A DNA stretch of 64,000 nucleotides from Ashinkailepas kermadecensis (GCA_034440615.1 JAOTOM010003702.1:82501-146500); one strand, 5' to 3'. Shown: positions 33,871 through 44,867, counted from the first letter of the stretch. The notes: generated from the letters alone by a model not told the origin. A program made the numbers and translations.

Positions 33871-34199
33871 AGCGTCGGAGCGGCACGTATAAATCGTGTC
33901 GGCCCCTCCCTGGGACTTCCGTGGTCTGACAACCGCCACCATATAGTCTGCTGGTAGGCCCGGTACGCAATTCTGGCAAGTCCGGTACGTGATCTGCCAG
34001 CAGGCAACAGACTCGTGCCGCGTCATCTTCGGTCCAACCGGTGGCATGAATTATTCATTCACCGGGCTAGCACGTGCCGTTAATGGGGCTGTGGGGCGGA
34101 TGGCGTTCTTCCCGAAAGCTACGAAATGCCATGAGCCACGGGCACGGAGCATGGCAGCAGCCGTTCGAAGTACGGGTCACTGAAAATCCAGTGATGCTG
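33871..34199. other. spacer without recognised gene
   Basis: No gene or repeat recognised. Confidence 0.5.
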
Positions 34200-34320
34200 G
34201 GAAACGGTGAACAGCTAAGGCTCCCTGGTCCCCAGCTCACTGGCCCCTAGCTCCCTAGTCTCCAGCTCACAGGCTCCCAGCTCACTGGTCTCTAGCCCCC
34301 TGGCTTCCAGCTCCATTGTT
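34200..34320. repeat. degenerate 15-16 bp tandem repeat
   Basis: Repeated CAGCTCACTGGYCYC / TAGCTCCCTGGTCCC cassettes, about seven copies with variable spacing. Confidence 0.75.
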
Positions 34321-34707
34321 CCTTACATGACAACATTGAAGGCAAATTCCGCCGTGTGTAATGCAAGCGGTCGTCTTCGAATCAAAACTCCGCCCTACTC
34401 CTCCGATATTCGGATGATCCACTTACGTTGAGCCTATGTATCCTTTAAAATAAGGGAGTGAAATGTGAATAATTTACGGAAATTGCACGATCCTTACCAC
34501 TTTATAATCTTAACGCTTTAGTTTGCAACGTTTGTCGCTCATAGTTTGTCAGGAGATTGTGATGCAAATAAAGAGCAGCCATATTGAAGACAAATTGCAG
34601 ATTAAAATGAGGCTATACATATAAGAATATGTGACAATATTTGAAAATCTACCTCATCAACATTCCCATTTCCGCATCTTCACTTCATTTTCGTGCTCAT
34701 TTACTGT

Positions 34708-34909
34708 CCCAGACATTCCCATGGTGACCTCTTCCACCCAGCATGAAACATACACAGGAGCCTATGCATACCCTTCCTGCCAACAGCAGTATGCAATACC
34801 GCCATATCTATCCATGACACCAGCTGTACAACAACCAACTGCACTAAGTGTCCTCACCACTGAATCGCTTCCATCGCCAATTTTCATCCAGCTGCCTGTG
34901 ACGGAATGA
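34708..34909 (+). CDS. candidate terminal coding exon, unrecognised protein
   Basis: A strong acceptor (TCATTTACTGTCCCAG, pyrimidine-rich) ends at about 34707. From there a frame runs to TGA at 34907-34909. The product is rich in Pro, Gln, Thr, Ser and Tyr: it includes HETYTGAYAYPSCQQQYAIP, PYLSMTPAVQQPTALSV and ends SPIFIQLPVTE. That composition resembles the disordered tails of transcription or RNA-binding regulators, but no domain is present. If the frame is read without splicing it begins at an ATG at 34631. An internal-exon reading with a donor at GTGACG near 34900 is possible. Function unknown. Confidence 0.38.
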
Positions 34910-36270
34910 TTTGTTTCAGTCAACTCGGTCATCTTTCAATCAGAAAAAGTATCGCCGCGTGACATCAACTCATTCTAAATTGCTAGTCGGAAGCGTAGAA
35001 AGTGTGCGAAATGTAGCCGAGGTCTTACACCAAACATGAAGATTATGGAAGTGGCCTAGTCGAGCGAGGGCGAGGCCCGATCGATCCTACTGCCGTGCAC
35101 AATGTACTTGGTACATAAGTTCATCTGGGCGGATCGGGCCCGATCGAGCCTAGTCCTGTGAACAATGTGCAATATACATATATTATTATTCAGCATATGT
35201 ATCAATGACTTAGTCTAAATTTATGAGCAAGCAAACATTAGCTTTTTTTCTTGATTGTTTCTATTAAATAACATAGATGAATGATATATGATGAAACATG
35301 AAATATAGATGAATTACAATATATAATAAATAATTTGTATTAGAGCTAGATACTGGTTTGAATACAATTGGCTGTCACTGAATGTTTCGAAAACGGATTA
35401 ACAAATTTATTATAAAGCATTCAATAATGACATATATATAGGATTGACTCCACATAGAGTGACCAGAAAGCAGCAAAGCAGGCATGTTGGTGTAGTGTTG
35501 GGTGACAAATTGACTTGGTATATTATGTTGCAGCCATCATTACTAGAAACGTAGGTATTATAGGGAGGGCAAAATGTTTTATTAGATGTCGAGAACTGAA
35601 GTTCTTATGCAACTCAGTTATCCTTCCCGATTTAACTATGGGAGAGTCATTTTACGCTTCCCCTACGGTTCTACGCAGATAGTGAAAACAAAATGGCGCG
35701 CTGCAGGGTGTCAAAATTTGGCACACCTTTTCCCACATGAATTTGGCATGCGGTGTGAAAACGTTGAGATCAGGTCGACTACGGTCAACGTGTTATTCAA
35801 GGTCAAGTGAGGTCACCTCGAAAAAAAGTTCAACCAGTCGTCACGCTTTAATGAATACAGATATTTGAATCAAACTTTCAGCGTTTCCTGATATTTAGGC
35901 ATGCAAAAAAATGCACAAGGGAATTTTCGATTTTTCGTTTCTGATGACGGACTAGTTTTGCACATTCGCCCATTAGGGCTAAAATTGAAGGTTCTGGATA
36001 AAGTAAGCATTCTGAAGAGGAAACGTTGACTTAAAGCAACGTTTCGCGGTCCACTCTCTCTACCCATTACAAAAAGAAACAATCGAGAAAAATGAAGACA
36101 CAACATTTGAAAAATTTCAAACATGGTGATTTTCGGATAGGCCAAAATCTTAGGGCCATGGTCGATTTCGCCTTTCTTTTCTTATTCAAAATAATTTTGT
36201 GCTTACGATCTTCCAAAATTAACTCCCAGAGTCAAAAACATGATGTCGGTCGTGATCGCATAGACCCCTA
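34910..36270. other. spacer without recognised gene; part may be a transposon body
   Basis: Contains a diverged duplication at about 35062-35158 (GGCCCGATCGATCCTA / GGCCCGATCGAGCCTA). AGGTCAAGTGAGGTCA at about 35800 is a perfect DR4 of AGGTCA. The stretch from about 35600 onward may be the body of the element whose right end is at 36271-36440, but I could not find its left end. Confidence 0.45.
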
Positions 36271-36440
36271 GTGACGTCACTTTTTGGTGTGGTGGTTTCG
36301 GGCCCTACTCGTTGAGCGCTTTCCGATGACACCACTTTTAGTTTTATGCAACGCTTAGTTTGGAAATTAGAGGGGGTATAAAAGACCCCCCCCCCCCCCC
36401 GAGATGGAGTGTATCTGACCGCCAATACGGGCGGGTTGAA
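36271..36440. repeat. right end of a TTAA-element relative
   Basis: Aligns with the right end of the 41473 TTAA element. Shared blocks are CAACGCTTAGTTKGGAARTTAG, GAC(CCCC)n, CTGAGAYGGRGTG and GATCTGACCG. The terminal tetranucleotide here is TTGAA rather than TTAA, so the end has mutated. It carries a 17-base C run. Confidence 0.65.
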
Positions 36441-37699
36441 TTACTGTGATATGGAGGAATAATTATCCCACTAGGTTAGGCCAAATTATAAAATCCCAGA
36501 AACGTGCACATTGAATTTTGTATTATGGACATCATGTATGTCCTACAAATAGATTATTTATCAAATACACATTTTGAAGTTCCCCGATATGGCACAGAAA
36601 CAAAGCACAAGTTAATGCTGCACAAATTTGTTCATCGCACATTTCCACTTGCTCAGACTGAATTGTTTCAATATGCTATACCTAATAATACAAGAATCAT
36701 TCCAGATTAATTTGTACCATCTGCCATGATTAATAATTTGTACCAACATGGGCCGAATGCTATTAGTTTGGAACCCTGCACGAATATTGCACTGCACGAA
36801 CGCACGTACCCTGCACGTACCCTGCACGAATATTCTATAACTACATTAGTTGCAAAATATTTCCCAGTCTGAACAGATGTCCAGAAGAAAGAAGTGCTAA
36901 AGAAATGTATTAGGCATAACTTTATGAATTTATGCATATAAAATGAAAACTGACACTAGAATATGGTTCATACAATTGTCTTACTTTAATTAAATATCCG
37001 CCTTGCTATGGAGGTTAACATAACTGTTAACATCTCGCAACAACTTTGTTGCGAGATGTTCCAACATACCAAAATATGCTGGCTTATGAATGACTGCCTT
37101 TTCGTTCCTATTTGTGCTGGCGGATGTTGATAGGATTGTATGCATCCGCTATTGATATTCTGCATGATTTCCCTCTGTATGAGTCTCCTTTCATCAATTC
37201 TATGCTCCCCTAACGCTTTCACTTAGCGATCTTGGGAATGCTGTGGGCGTTACTAGCTTGCTTGCTGTCCACAGTTTCCCAGGGTTTAATTTCTTACTAC
37301 TAGCCGGTGGTGGTCTGTCCGCAAAAACGCAACAAAAAGGATGCAAATTGTACTGGCTGTGTGCTTACACCCCGTGACGTCTCTTGTTTCCCACTGAGAC
37401 AGCCCTGTGTTGGCTGTCCTGATTCATGGGCAGCTGACCGAGAGAAGCCGCACATTGAAAGACCCCCGTGAATGTACACGCGGCCAAATAGGATAGGCCG
37501 CTGCTTCTGATATGGGACGATAAATATATAACAAAGCAAAAAGCATAATTGAATAACAACAAAGCCCGACGTTTCGGTGTTGTACCATTATCCGGGGCAA
37601 AAGGCGAAGACGTGACAGGTCATCCCCCGCGAATATTAACTTTCTACCACTTAAATAATACACCTCATATTAAGCACATTAAGCACATACCGTACCAAG
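36441..37699. other. spacer with a 15-bp perfect hairpin
   Basis: AT-rich. The hairpin at 37029-37060 is listed separately. Minus-strand frames at 37300-37663 have no recognised domain. A CACCGAAACGTCGGGC motif (minus strand, 37562-37580) resembles a motif often seen near Penelope-like elements. Confidence 0.5.
37029..37060. repeat. perfect 15-bp inverted repeat
   Basis: AACATCTCGCAACAA followed by CT and its exact reverse complement. Just left, GTTAAC...GTTAAC forms a second small dyad. The 32-base palindrome would form a cruciform or hairpin. Confidence 0.9.
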
Positions 37700-38130
37700 T
37701 TTTAGTTTCCTCACTCATATCCAGACCTGCGCTCTCCATTTTGGTATTCACGAAATTCCATCACAATATTTCTTCTGAAGTGCTCTCAATCTGTGTTAAA
37801 AGAAAAGGGCTTAACACGGAAAAGGCAAAATTCCCGTGCGCGGACAGCTAACTATAGATCTGGCACCATTGAATTTGTGGAGGTTATGAACTGTGGAGGT
37901 TATGACCTGTGGAGGTTATGATACGCTGTCCTGGCACCGCAGCAGCACTCGACATGCGTCCTGGGTGGAGAAAAGGGCACATCTACACATAGATCTGGCA
38001 CCGCAGCCGACGCTCGCCATCCGTCCCAGGTGGGAAAAGGGCGAAGATTTTTGTTTGCATTCCGGAGTCGCCAGTCCATGCGCAGGGAGGGTAGACGGCT
38101 TCTCGCAATGCGATTTGGTGAATGTATCTC
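37700..38130 (+). repeat. dispersed repeat family C, copy 2
   Basis: Partner of 28825-29235 (TGCGCGGACAGCTAACTATA, ATAGATCTGGCACCGCAG, TTTGTTTGCATTCC, CAATGCGATTTGGTGAAT). It carries an extra local triplication of GTGGAGGTTATGA at about 37875-37921. Confidence 0.72.
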
Positions 38131-39589
38131 ATCCGAAATCACCACTGCGCATACAAGCTTAAACGAGCGTGACTGTATAAGCACGCAAGACTGGCTATGG
38201 CCAGGGGCGGAAATGTCAGACTTTACTGACTGCGCTCTCCGAAGAGCACAAGTAGCCGGAGATTATCTCCCTATACGCTGTACCCACGCGACCAGGAAGC
38301 CGTGCTGCGACCGGTCAAGGTCGTTCGGCTCATCAGGCCATCTCGCGCAAAAAGGACTTATAGGCTCACTCGTGCTCCTTGGAACTCAAATTCAGAACGG
38401 CCCGGTGTTTCGAAAGCCGCCTATGACTCCTATACAGGGATATTTGACTTCACGCCAGCTTTCCAGCACTCGCCCTCGCTGATCCAGCGTCCCTGTAAGT
38501 TCCTTATACTGGTTTGATCACATTTCAGGGCGATTTCCGAGCGAGTCTACTCCAGTGTACACGCGACAAAAGTTCATTTTGGTGGCCAGGCCCGATTTTG
38601 AAATCATAACAACTTTTTTTTTCAGGGACATTTGTATGGCACTTCTGATACGGCATTTCAAGAACATTATAACAACACGTTTGATAACGTGATTAAGACG
38701 GTGTGACGACTTATTTCCGGCGCAAATGTCTACTCGTCAGTTGACGAGCAAATTACTACAAAAAGGTGTGGGGGGGGGGACTTTGAGTTGAATAATATAT
38801 TAAGAACAATGATGTAAAATGTCAAAAAAAGACTAACCTATCCTACCTTAACCTAACCTGGTCTAACTTAACTTCGTATGAAAAAAAAACTTATTTATTG
38901 AAATAAATTTTAAGCAATTGTTTTCAAAACTTGACATTTTTCAACATCTATGAACTTCTAAAATGCAACCTAACCCAACCTAACCTAGCCTAGCCTCCTT
39001 TTTGCTGCTGCGGATGACACAAAAAAAATGTCCTTCACTTACCTCATATCAGAACTAAGCTGCAATAATACCTTTTTCGAGCTTCAATCACCACGAAGTT
39101 GAGCCGCCAGTGTCAATATAACAGGGGAGAGGGTGGGGGGGCACTGAACGTTTGCATGCGGCACACACTGAGAGGAAGACAAGGATATAACGTCAAGGAC
39201 GTTATGTCAATAATGTTATGTCAAGGATATAACGTGGCAGCAACGCTAAGTCGACAATTATATAGGGTACAACTGAGTTTGAGATACGTACACCTTGTTG
39301 GGCAGAACTTGGTGATTTCCGCAAGATCGTAGCTAATTTCAGCAGATTCAGATTGTTTTCAGTGCACGCATGCCGAAACAAGCAGCATTAATTTCGCGAT
39401 CCAGCTCCTTTGCCGAATATGCAGGAAGTATCCCAAAGTTAAGATAAGTTGCCGAATTGTTGGAATAGGTTTTACTTGCTCCTCAAATTCCTGCATTTCG
39501 GTGAAAAAATTGACATCGTGGGGTGCATGTCTTCACGGGCTGCCAAGAGAGCGCAGGTGCGGTAGGTCCACAAGTTCCCTGTTACGGTA
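38131..39589. other. spacer with telomere-like pentamers
   Basis: No gene recognised. Contains homopolymer G and A runs and the AACCT-rich stretch listed separately. Confidence 0.5.
38830..38995. repeat. degenerate AACCT (TTAGG-type) interstitial blocks
   Basis: Two clusters, 38833-38875 (CCTTAACCTAACCTGG) and 38965-38995 (CAACCTAACCCAACCTAACC then TAGCCTAGCC), show period-5 AACCT units with substitutions. TTAGG is the common arthropod telomere repeat. Confidence 0.6.
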
Positions 39590-40012
39590 CTGTGTCAGAT
39601 CCTATGATCCAGTATGGTGTCCGATCCTGTGATCCTGTATGATGTCCGATCCTGTGATCCTGTATGATGTCCGATCCTGTGATCCTGTATGGTGTCCGAT
39701 CCTGTGATCCTGTATGATGTCCGATCCTGTGATCCGGTATGATGTCCGATCCTATGATCCTGTATGATGTCCTATCCTGTGATCCTGTATGGTGTCCGAT
39801 CCTGTGATCCTGTATGATGTCCGATCCTATGATCCTGAATGATGTCCGATCCTGTAATCCTGCATGGTGTCCGATCATGTAATCCTGCATGGTGTCCGAT
39901 CCTGTAATCCTGTATGGTGTCCGATCCTGTGATCCTGTATGGTGTCCGATCCTGTGATCCTGTATGCTGTCCTATCCTGTGATCCTGTATGGTATCATAT
40001 TCGATCCTGTCC
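39590..40012. repeat. 25-bp minisatellite, about 17 copies
   Basis: Unit GATCCTGTATGATGTCC plus GATCCTGT, with GGTGTCC variants. The minus-strand His/Asp/Ile-rich frame across 39582-39890 is a product of the repeat. Confidence 0.96.
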
Positions 40013-40301
40013 TATGCAGCAGAGTAGCCCCATAGCCGCCTCCTGCCCTCGTTCGCCAGCGCTCCTGGAAGCGGATGACACTGGTGCAACTGGTCTGTTG
40101 AAAAGGATACGGTATTACGTGCGTTGGTTTTCATCAATATTTGATGGCTGTTTCCACTATTACGCATGCAATTACACACATATCCTAAATGAGCCTGAGT
40201 GGCCTTACATTACCTTCCAGTTGCCAAAATGTTGCTGCTGGAAATTGTTGGCAGATGGCAGTGGCTACACAAGATTAATTGGATACTGAGCAGTTCTACA
40301 A

Positions 40302-40487
40302 ATGCTTCGGCGTCGAACATTTGGCCCGTCGAGTCCCATTAGAGTTAATGCTACTTCTGGGCGCCGTTATTTTTCTCAATGTGCCTCATCAGTAGCACCA
40401 GTTGGAGGTCAGCGTCCTTTCATTGTTCAGGGCCCCAATGGAGCGCTTCTTGGCAATAGTCTGAGATCTTTGTTATTTGGAGGCTGA
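40302..40487 (+). CDS. unclassified short ORF
   Basis: ATG to TGA, 61 codons, beginning MLRRRTFGPSSPIRVNA and ending NGALLGNSLRSLLFGG. It is basic, Gly/Ser-rich and has AT-ending codons. A further protein-like frame lies just upstream (about 40060-40288, ending CCCWKLLADGSGYTRLIGY). Family not recognised. Could be a capsid- or transposon-derived fragment or chance. Confidence 0.22.
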   Translation: MLRRRTFGPSSPIRVNATSGRRYFSQCASSVAPVGGQRPFIVQGPNGALLGNSLRSLLFGG

Positions 40488-40642
40488 GAGGTGCTAGTAT
40501 TTTGTCTTCTTCTAAAGAAGATATTTCAATTGTTGTCGGTATAATTATTGTGTGGCTTATATGAAAGTAGTTAGAAGATTTCAAGCACGGCTGGTGGAGC
40601 ACGTGCTACAAACGCTCTTCCAGCGGAGGCCGGATCAGCTTG

Positions 40643-41476
40643 TTAACCCGTCTCGGGGGATCTTTTGACGACGCCAAGGTAGCGTAAGTGGCGGCTGTGA
40701 TAGCGGGAAAACGGCGACGTACAGCGCCGCAAAGTTTTCGGTGTCTATTTCGTGATCATTTTGGCGTCCGAAGTGAAAATTTCAACCTCAAGTCATATTA
40801 GGTCATTGACCTAGCTCAGGTGAAAGAGGATGACCTCCAAAATTGTTTGAGGATCGGTGACGTATGCACATGAATAGATATTGAAATACAATTTGCTACG
40901 TGAGTGCAATTTGGCAGTGTCTCCAAAATGTATATCTCAGATTTTTGTTTTAGGTCAGTTCAGCGACCTGAGCGTTTTTGGCCAATTTTACTATTTTGTA
41001 ATATGCATGCACTTGTAACATCGTTTTCACCTTGGTATGCATGCAGAAACATTAGGAAAAGTTTCTTATCTAATTTGTTTGACTTCCGTCAAGTAGCCTG
41101 AGGTCAGGTCACGATAAAGTGCGTAATATAAGCTAAGCTTATTTGGACACTGCTGATTTTATGGTTTATTTCGATATGTTATGGCCCATATAGTGCAAAG
41201 TTGCATTGCACGTCCTAAACTACCCAGATATGCCGATATATGTGTGTGAAAAGTCGTTTTTTTTCTCAAAAAGTGGCCTTGCGATGTTCAAATTCATCCA
41301 ATAATACACCATAAGACCATTTTCGGACCATATTCTACGAGGGCATTCCGTTGATACCTCGATCGTATTCGTTCAACGCTTAGTTGGGAAGTTAGATCGG
41401 GGGTCTTTAAGGACCCCTATACTTCATACCCTGAGACGGGGTGTGAGGATCTGACCGGAGAGACGGCGCTGGTTAA
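40643..41476. mobile_element. second TTAA-flanked non-autonomous element
   Basis: TTAA at 40643-40646 and 41473-41476 bound an 826-bp body. Inward from the left: CCCGTCTCGGGGGATCTTTT. Inward from the right (reverse complement): CCAGCGCCGTCTCTCCGG then TCAGATCCTC. These ends are related but diverged. Its right 130 bp match 36271-36440. No transposase frame. The perfect palindrome AGGTCATTGACCT lies at 40800-40812, with further AGGTCA/TGACCT hexamers near 40837 and 41100. Confidence 0.62.
40800..40812. promoter_or_regulatory. IR1 nuclear-receptor palindrome, ecdysone-response-element-like
   Basis: AGGTCATTGACCT: perfect AGGTCA half-sites inverted with one-base spacing, the EcR/USP consensus arrangement. 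It lies inside the TTAA element at 40643-41476. Confidence 0.5.
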
Positions 41477-43139
41477 GTAGTCCAACTTGTTGCAAATTAT
41501 GCTGTTGCAGACTAGGTGTCGCCAGTGGAAAACGGGATTGACACGGTGGCATAAACATCACAAATCTGCATACAGCTGATGCTGCGCCTATGAATGTCGG
41601 AATAACAGCTACAAAACCTGCCAGACTTAGATTCAACTCTCACGGAAACATTCAGAAAGTCGCTTTCAACTTGCTGGGATAGACAATTTCACAATTCCCC
41701 TCCAAGTGTTCATAACTCCCTGGATTTGAACGGCTGTGGTCCGATGGTAGAGTACTATTTTCCCATATGCCAGGTCAATTTTATAAAAATGCATCCATTA
41801 ATGCCAATGCACGGGGGGAATGTCTCCAACAGGACGGCGAATGTCTTCAATACCTCGAGCTGCATTATATTCCGCCCGTGGATGTGCCTCATTGATCCGC
41901 CTCAGTCACCGTTCGTGGGTGATCCTTATTGATCCGCCTCAGTCACCGTCCGTGAATGTTTCTCACTGGGTTCACCTTAATTTCCACTCATGAAAGTGTA
42001 GTATAAAGAAATAAGCTAGTTTGTGGAAATGCCCTCCCTTCGTTCACATAAAGTATATGCTACAACGCTTGCCATTGAACCAGGTTGATGCTTATTTTAA
42101 CATAGCTGAAGACAATGGTATTGTCACCTGCCTGAAGTCAAGCTTTACATCGCGTTGTTCCCTTGAACATCGCTGCAGTATAATACTTTAAAAAGTCATA
42201 TGAAGCTGAGCAGGAAAGAGCCTGGTTCAATCCATTTGGATAGCGCTACCTATAGTCAGGCTTCATTAGTCTTCTGCCAGTTAATATGCATTCATGCATA
42301 ACACAAATCACATTGATATGACATTTTGACGACTTATCCTTGCCAATACATCTTTAATAAATCGAATGCATGCAACGCTACGACCCACGCAAGGAGGCCA
42401 GACTATTTTCCAAATAGATGCCATCAGGGTCTGTTCAGCAAATCGTATTCGCTTGCAAACTAGTGGTAATGGATGTCACTGGGGCTGCACGATTGTGTCG
42501 GTAGATTCAGCTCCACTGCAGTCACATCAAACAACATGCTTGGTCGCAACGGCAGGCACCGCAACGACACGCCAAGTTACGGCCAATAACGCCGCGGTTA
42601 CGGTCCACATCGTCACTCGTTACTGCCATCAGAACGGCAACAAGCGACCAATAGCGTGGTGCGATACAGCCAATCACGTGATTTCGCCTGACCAATGGCA
42701 GCAGGCCTCCTCTAACATGTTGGCCGTGGGAACCGTACAGTCCCATCTGTCGTCTTCACAGTCGGCTCGCGGAGACACAGCGGCTGCTTGAGCCTGTCGA
42801 TGGACCAACTGACCTTTCCGGCAACCAACTTGCAGGGGCGGTGTCGATGGCGTCCCCCCCCGGTACCTACCCAGCGGAACGGAATGACCCTCGTTGTACT
42901 GCTCCCAAACCGGCCATTTTGGGGATGTCAATATATGTATCAAAGTAAGCAGGCGAAATTAGAATGACCAAAGCACCAGCCGGCCGCCTAGATCTAGCGG
43001 TGGATACGTCACGAGGCGGCTATATGTGGCCATCGTGGACCGCACCACGTGGAAGTCGACCGGCAGCGGTGACGAATGAGATCAGCGTCTAGGGTCGGCG
43101 GCCCAACCACGCCCGGGAGAGGTCAAACAAAGCGGTTTG
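41477..43139. other. spacer without recognised gene
   Basis: Short duplication TTGATCCGCCTCAGTCACCG at about 41892 and 41930. No domain in the frames at 42366-42943. Confidence 0.5.
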
Positions 43140-43535
43140 GCCTCTCTTGGGAGCGGGAGTGGTTTGGAGCCGAGCGCCGACGAGAGAGTGGCCGACACCA
43201 CCCTGTCCGGGAGAGGTTAAGTTGTCGAGCCGAGCGCCGAGAAGAGGGCCGGCGACATCACCTTGTCCGGGAGAGGTTAAGTCGTCGAGCGGAGCGCCGA
43301 GGAGAGGGCCGGCGACACCACCTTGTCCGGAAGAGGTTAAGTTGTCGAGCGGAGCGCCGAGGAGAGGGCCGGCGACATCACCTTGTTCGGGAGAGGTCAA
43401 GTTGTCGAGCCGAGCGCCGAGGAGAGGGCCGGCGACATCACCTTGTCCGGGACAAGTTAAGTCGTCGAGCCGAGTGCCGAGGAGAGGGCCGGCGACACCA
43501 CCTTGTCCGGGAGAGATCAGGTCGTCAGAGGGCCG
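43140..43535. repeat. 60-bp minisatellite, about 6.6 copies, open in three frames
   Basis: Unit CACCTTGTCCGGGAGAGG and TTAAGTCGTCGAGCCGAGCG plus CCGAGGAGAGGGCCGGCGAC. Length 60 keeps 20-residue repeats open in two plus frames and one minus frame, for example PCPGEVKLSSRAPRRGPATS. Substitutions between units are mostly C/T or G/A and I cannot say that any frame is favoured. Confidence 0.95.
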
Positions 43536-44069
43536 CGGGGGAGGGGGAGGGGGCGTCCGAATGCCACGGTCTGATGTGACGCGGCGGTCCTGCATCGTGT
43601 GCACATGGAAGCACTTCTACCAAGAACCAAAGACGGTTCGGTCCAATGAACACAACACTGCTGAGGAAGGGCAGCCAGGCAGGCACGGCAGCCAGGCCCT
43701 GTACGCAGAACAACCAGGTAGTGTGCATGCCCACCTTGTTGCGTGCCTTATTGCGAGCATCCTGCTGTCCATCTTCAGGAATGCATGGAAATGTGCACAG
43801 CGGTAGCAAATGTGTCTAGGGCTGTGCTTGTTTCACCAGTGGGATTCCATGATATTGCCCCTGCTGGACGAGTGGGTCTGGCCTCCCGCTGGACGAGCTG
43901 CTACGACCTCCGCTGGGGGGAGGGGGGGTGCGTATATGAGACGATCCAGCCCCACTGGATGAGGGCCATAACCCCCGTCAGGTGGGCGGGTGTGGTCTCG
44001 CTGGATGACGGGCTGTGGCCTCCATTAGACGAGCCGATCTGGTTGCTGTTAAATAGGCGGGTATGATTT
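43536..44069. other. spacer without recognised gene
   Basis: Contains diverged short GC-rich repeats (GGACGAGCTGCTACGACCTC-like) at about 43865-44060. No gene recognised. Confidence 0.5.
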
Positions 44070-44245
44070 CGTTCAATGTATGGACCAGATGAGAAGTCCC
44101 TGTGTGACGCTTTTTAAAATGTTTAGTTGGAACGTGTTATTTTCGTCTCTGCCGTCGCCTCTGCCGCCTATTTCATCTGCACTGAGGTGTCATTTCACAT
44201 TTCCCACCGGAAATAGCATCATAAATTTGGAACTACGGTAATCTG
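44070..44245 (+). repeat. dispersed repeat family D, copy 1
   Basis: Aligns with 44868-45020 in the same orientation. Shared: GGACCAGAT.AGAAG, CCCTGTGTG.CGCTTT, AAAATGTTT, GTGTTATTTTCG and TTTCACATTTSCCACCGGAA followed by ATAGCATCA. About 750 bp apart, so a local duplication is as likely as two insertions. Confidence 0.8.
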
Positions 44246-44867
44246 CACAACGATAAACATACGTGAACCTCATAATCCTCATAATCTTATACGCAATATC
44301 ACGAAACACAACTGCAAGGATAGCAACAAAAATGGAAGTCGGCACACCGATATTTTTTAGTAGAATGGTAGAGCACGAGGTCGTTCTCCTGCAACAGCAG
44401 TCAAACCTCGTGTGTGTCGTGTATGTCAGTCACGTATCATGCGTGTCTGTTAGCGGACGCAGCATCGCTGCTCACAGTCGGCATATGACGTCACGCCGGG
44501 AACGACCGACTGCAGACGGTTTATCATTTTTACACCCGTAAATCGCAGCGTCGCCGCCTAGCAAACGAGTCGTCGGTCCGCTGCCTGACGGCCCCTCCCG
44601 GCCAGTCGACGTTTGGCGCAGGGCCGTGACAGCACGTGGGACTTCTGCTTCCCACATTGGGCATTGGAACGTCGGTCGGTCTGTGGCCTGCCGGCATTGG
44701 CTCCTCATAGGTACCGCATCTCACTCAGCGCAACATCACCATGGGCCATGACAAGAACCATGTTCAGATCTCCCTACCAGTCAACAGTCATTTTAGTCGG
44801 GGTTGAAACACTAGTCACATCGTTCTCCCGATGACAGAGTATCCATTCGCGCTGATGGGCGAAACAT
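44246..44867. other. spacer without recognised gene
   Basis: No recognised feature. Confidence 0.5.
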
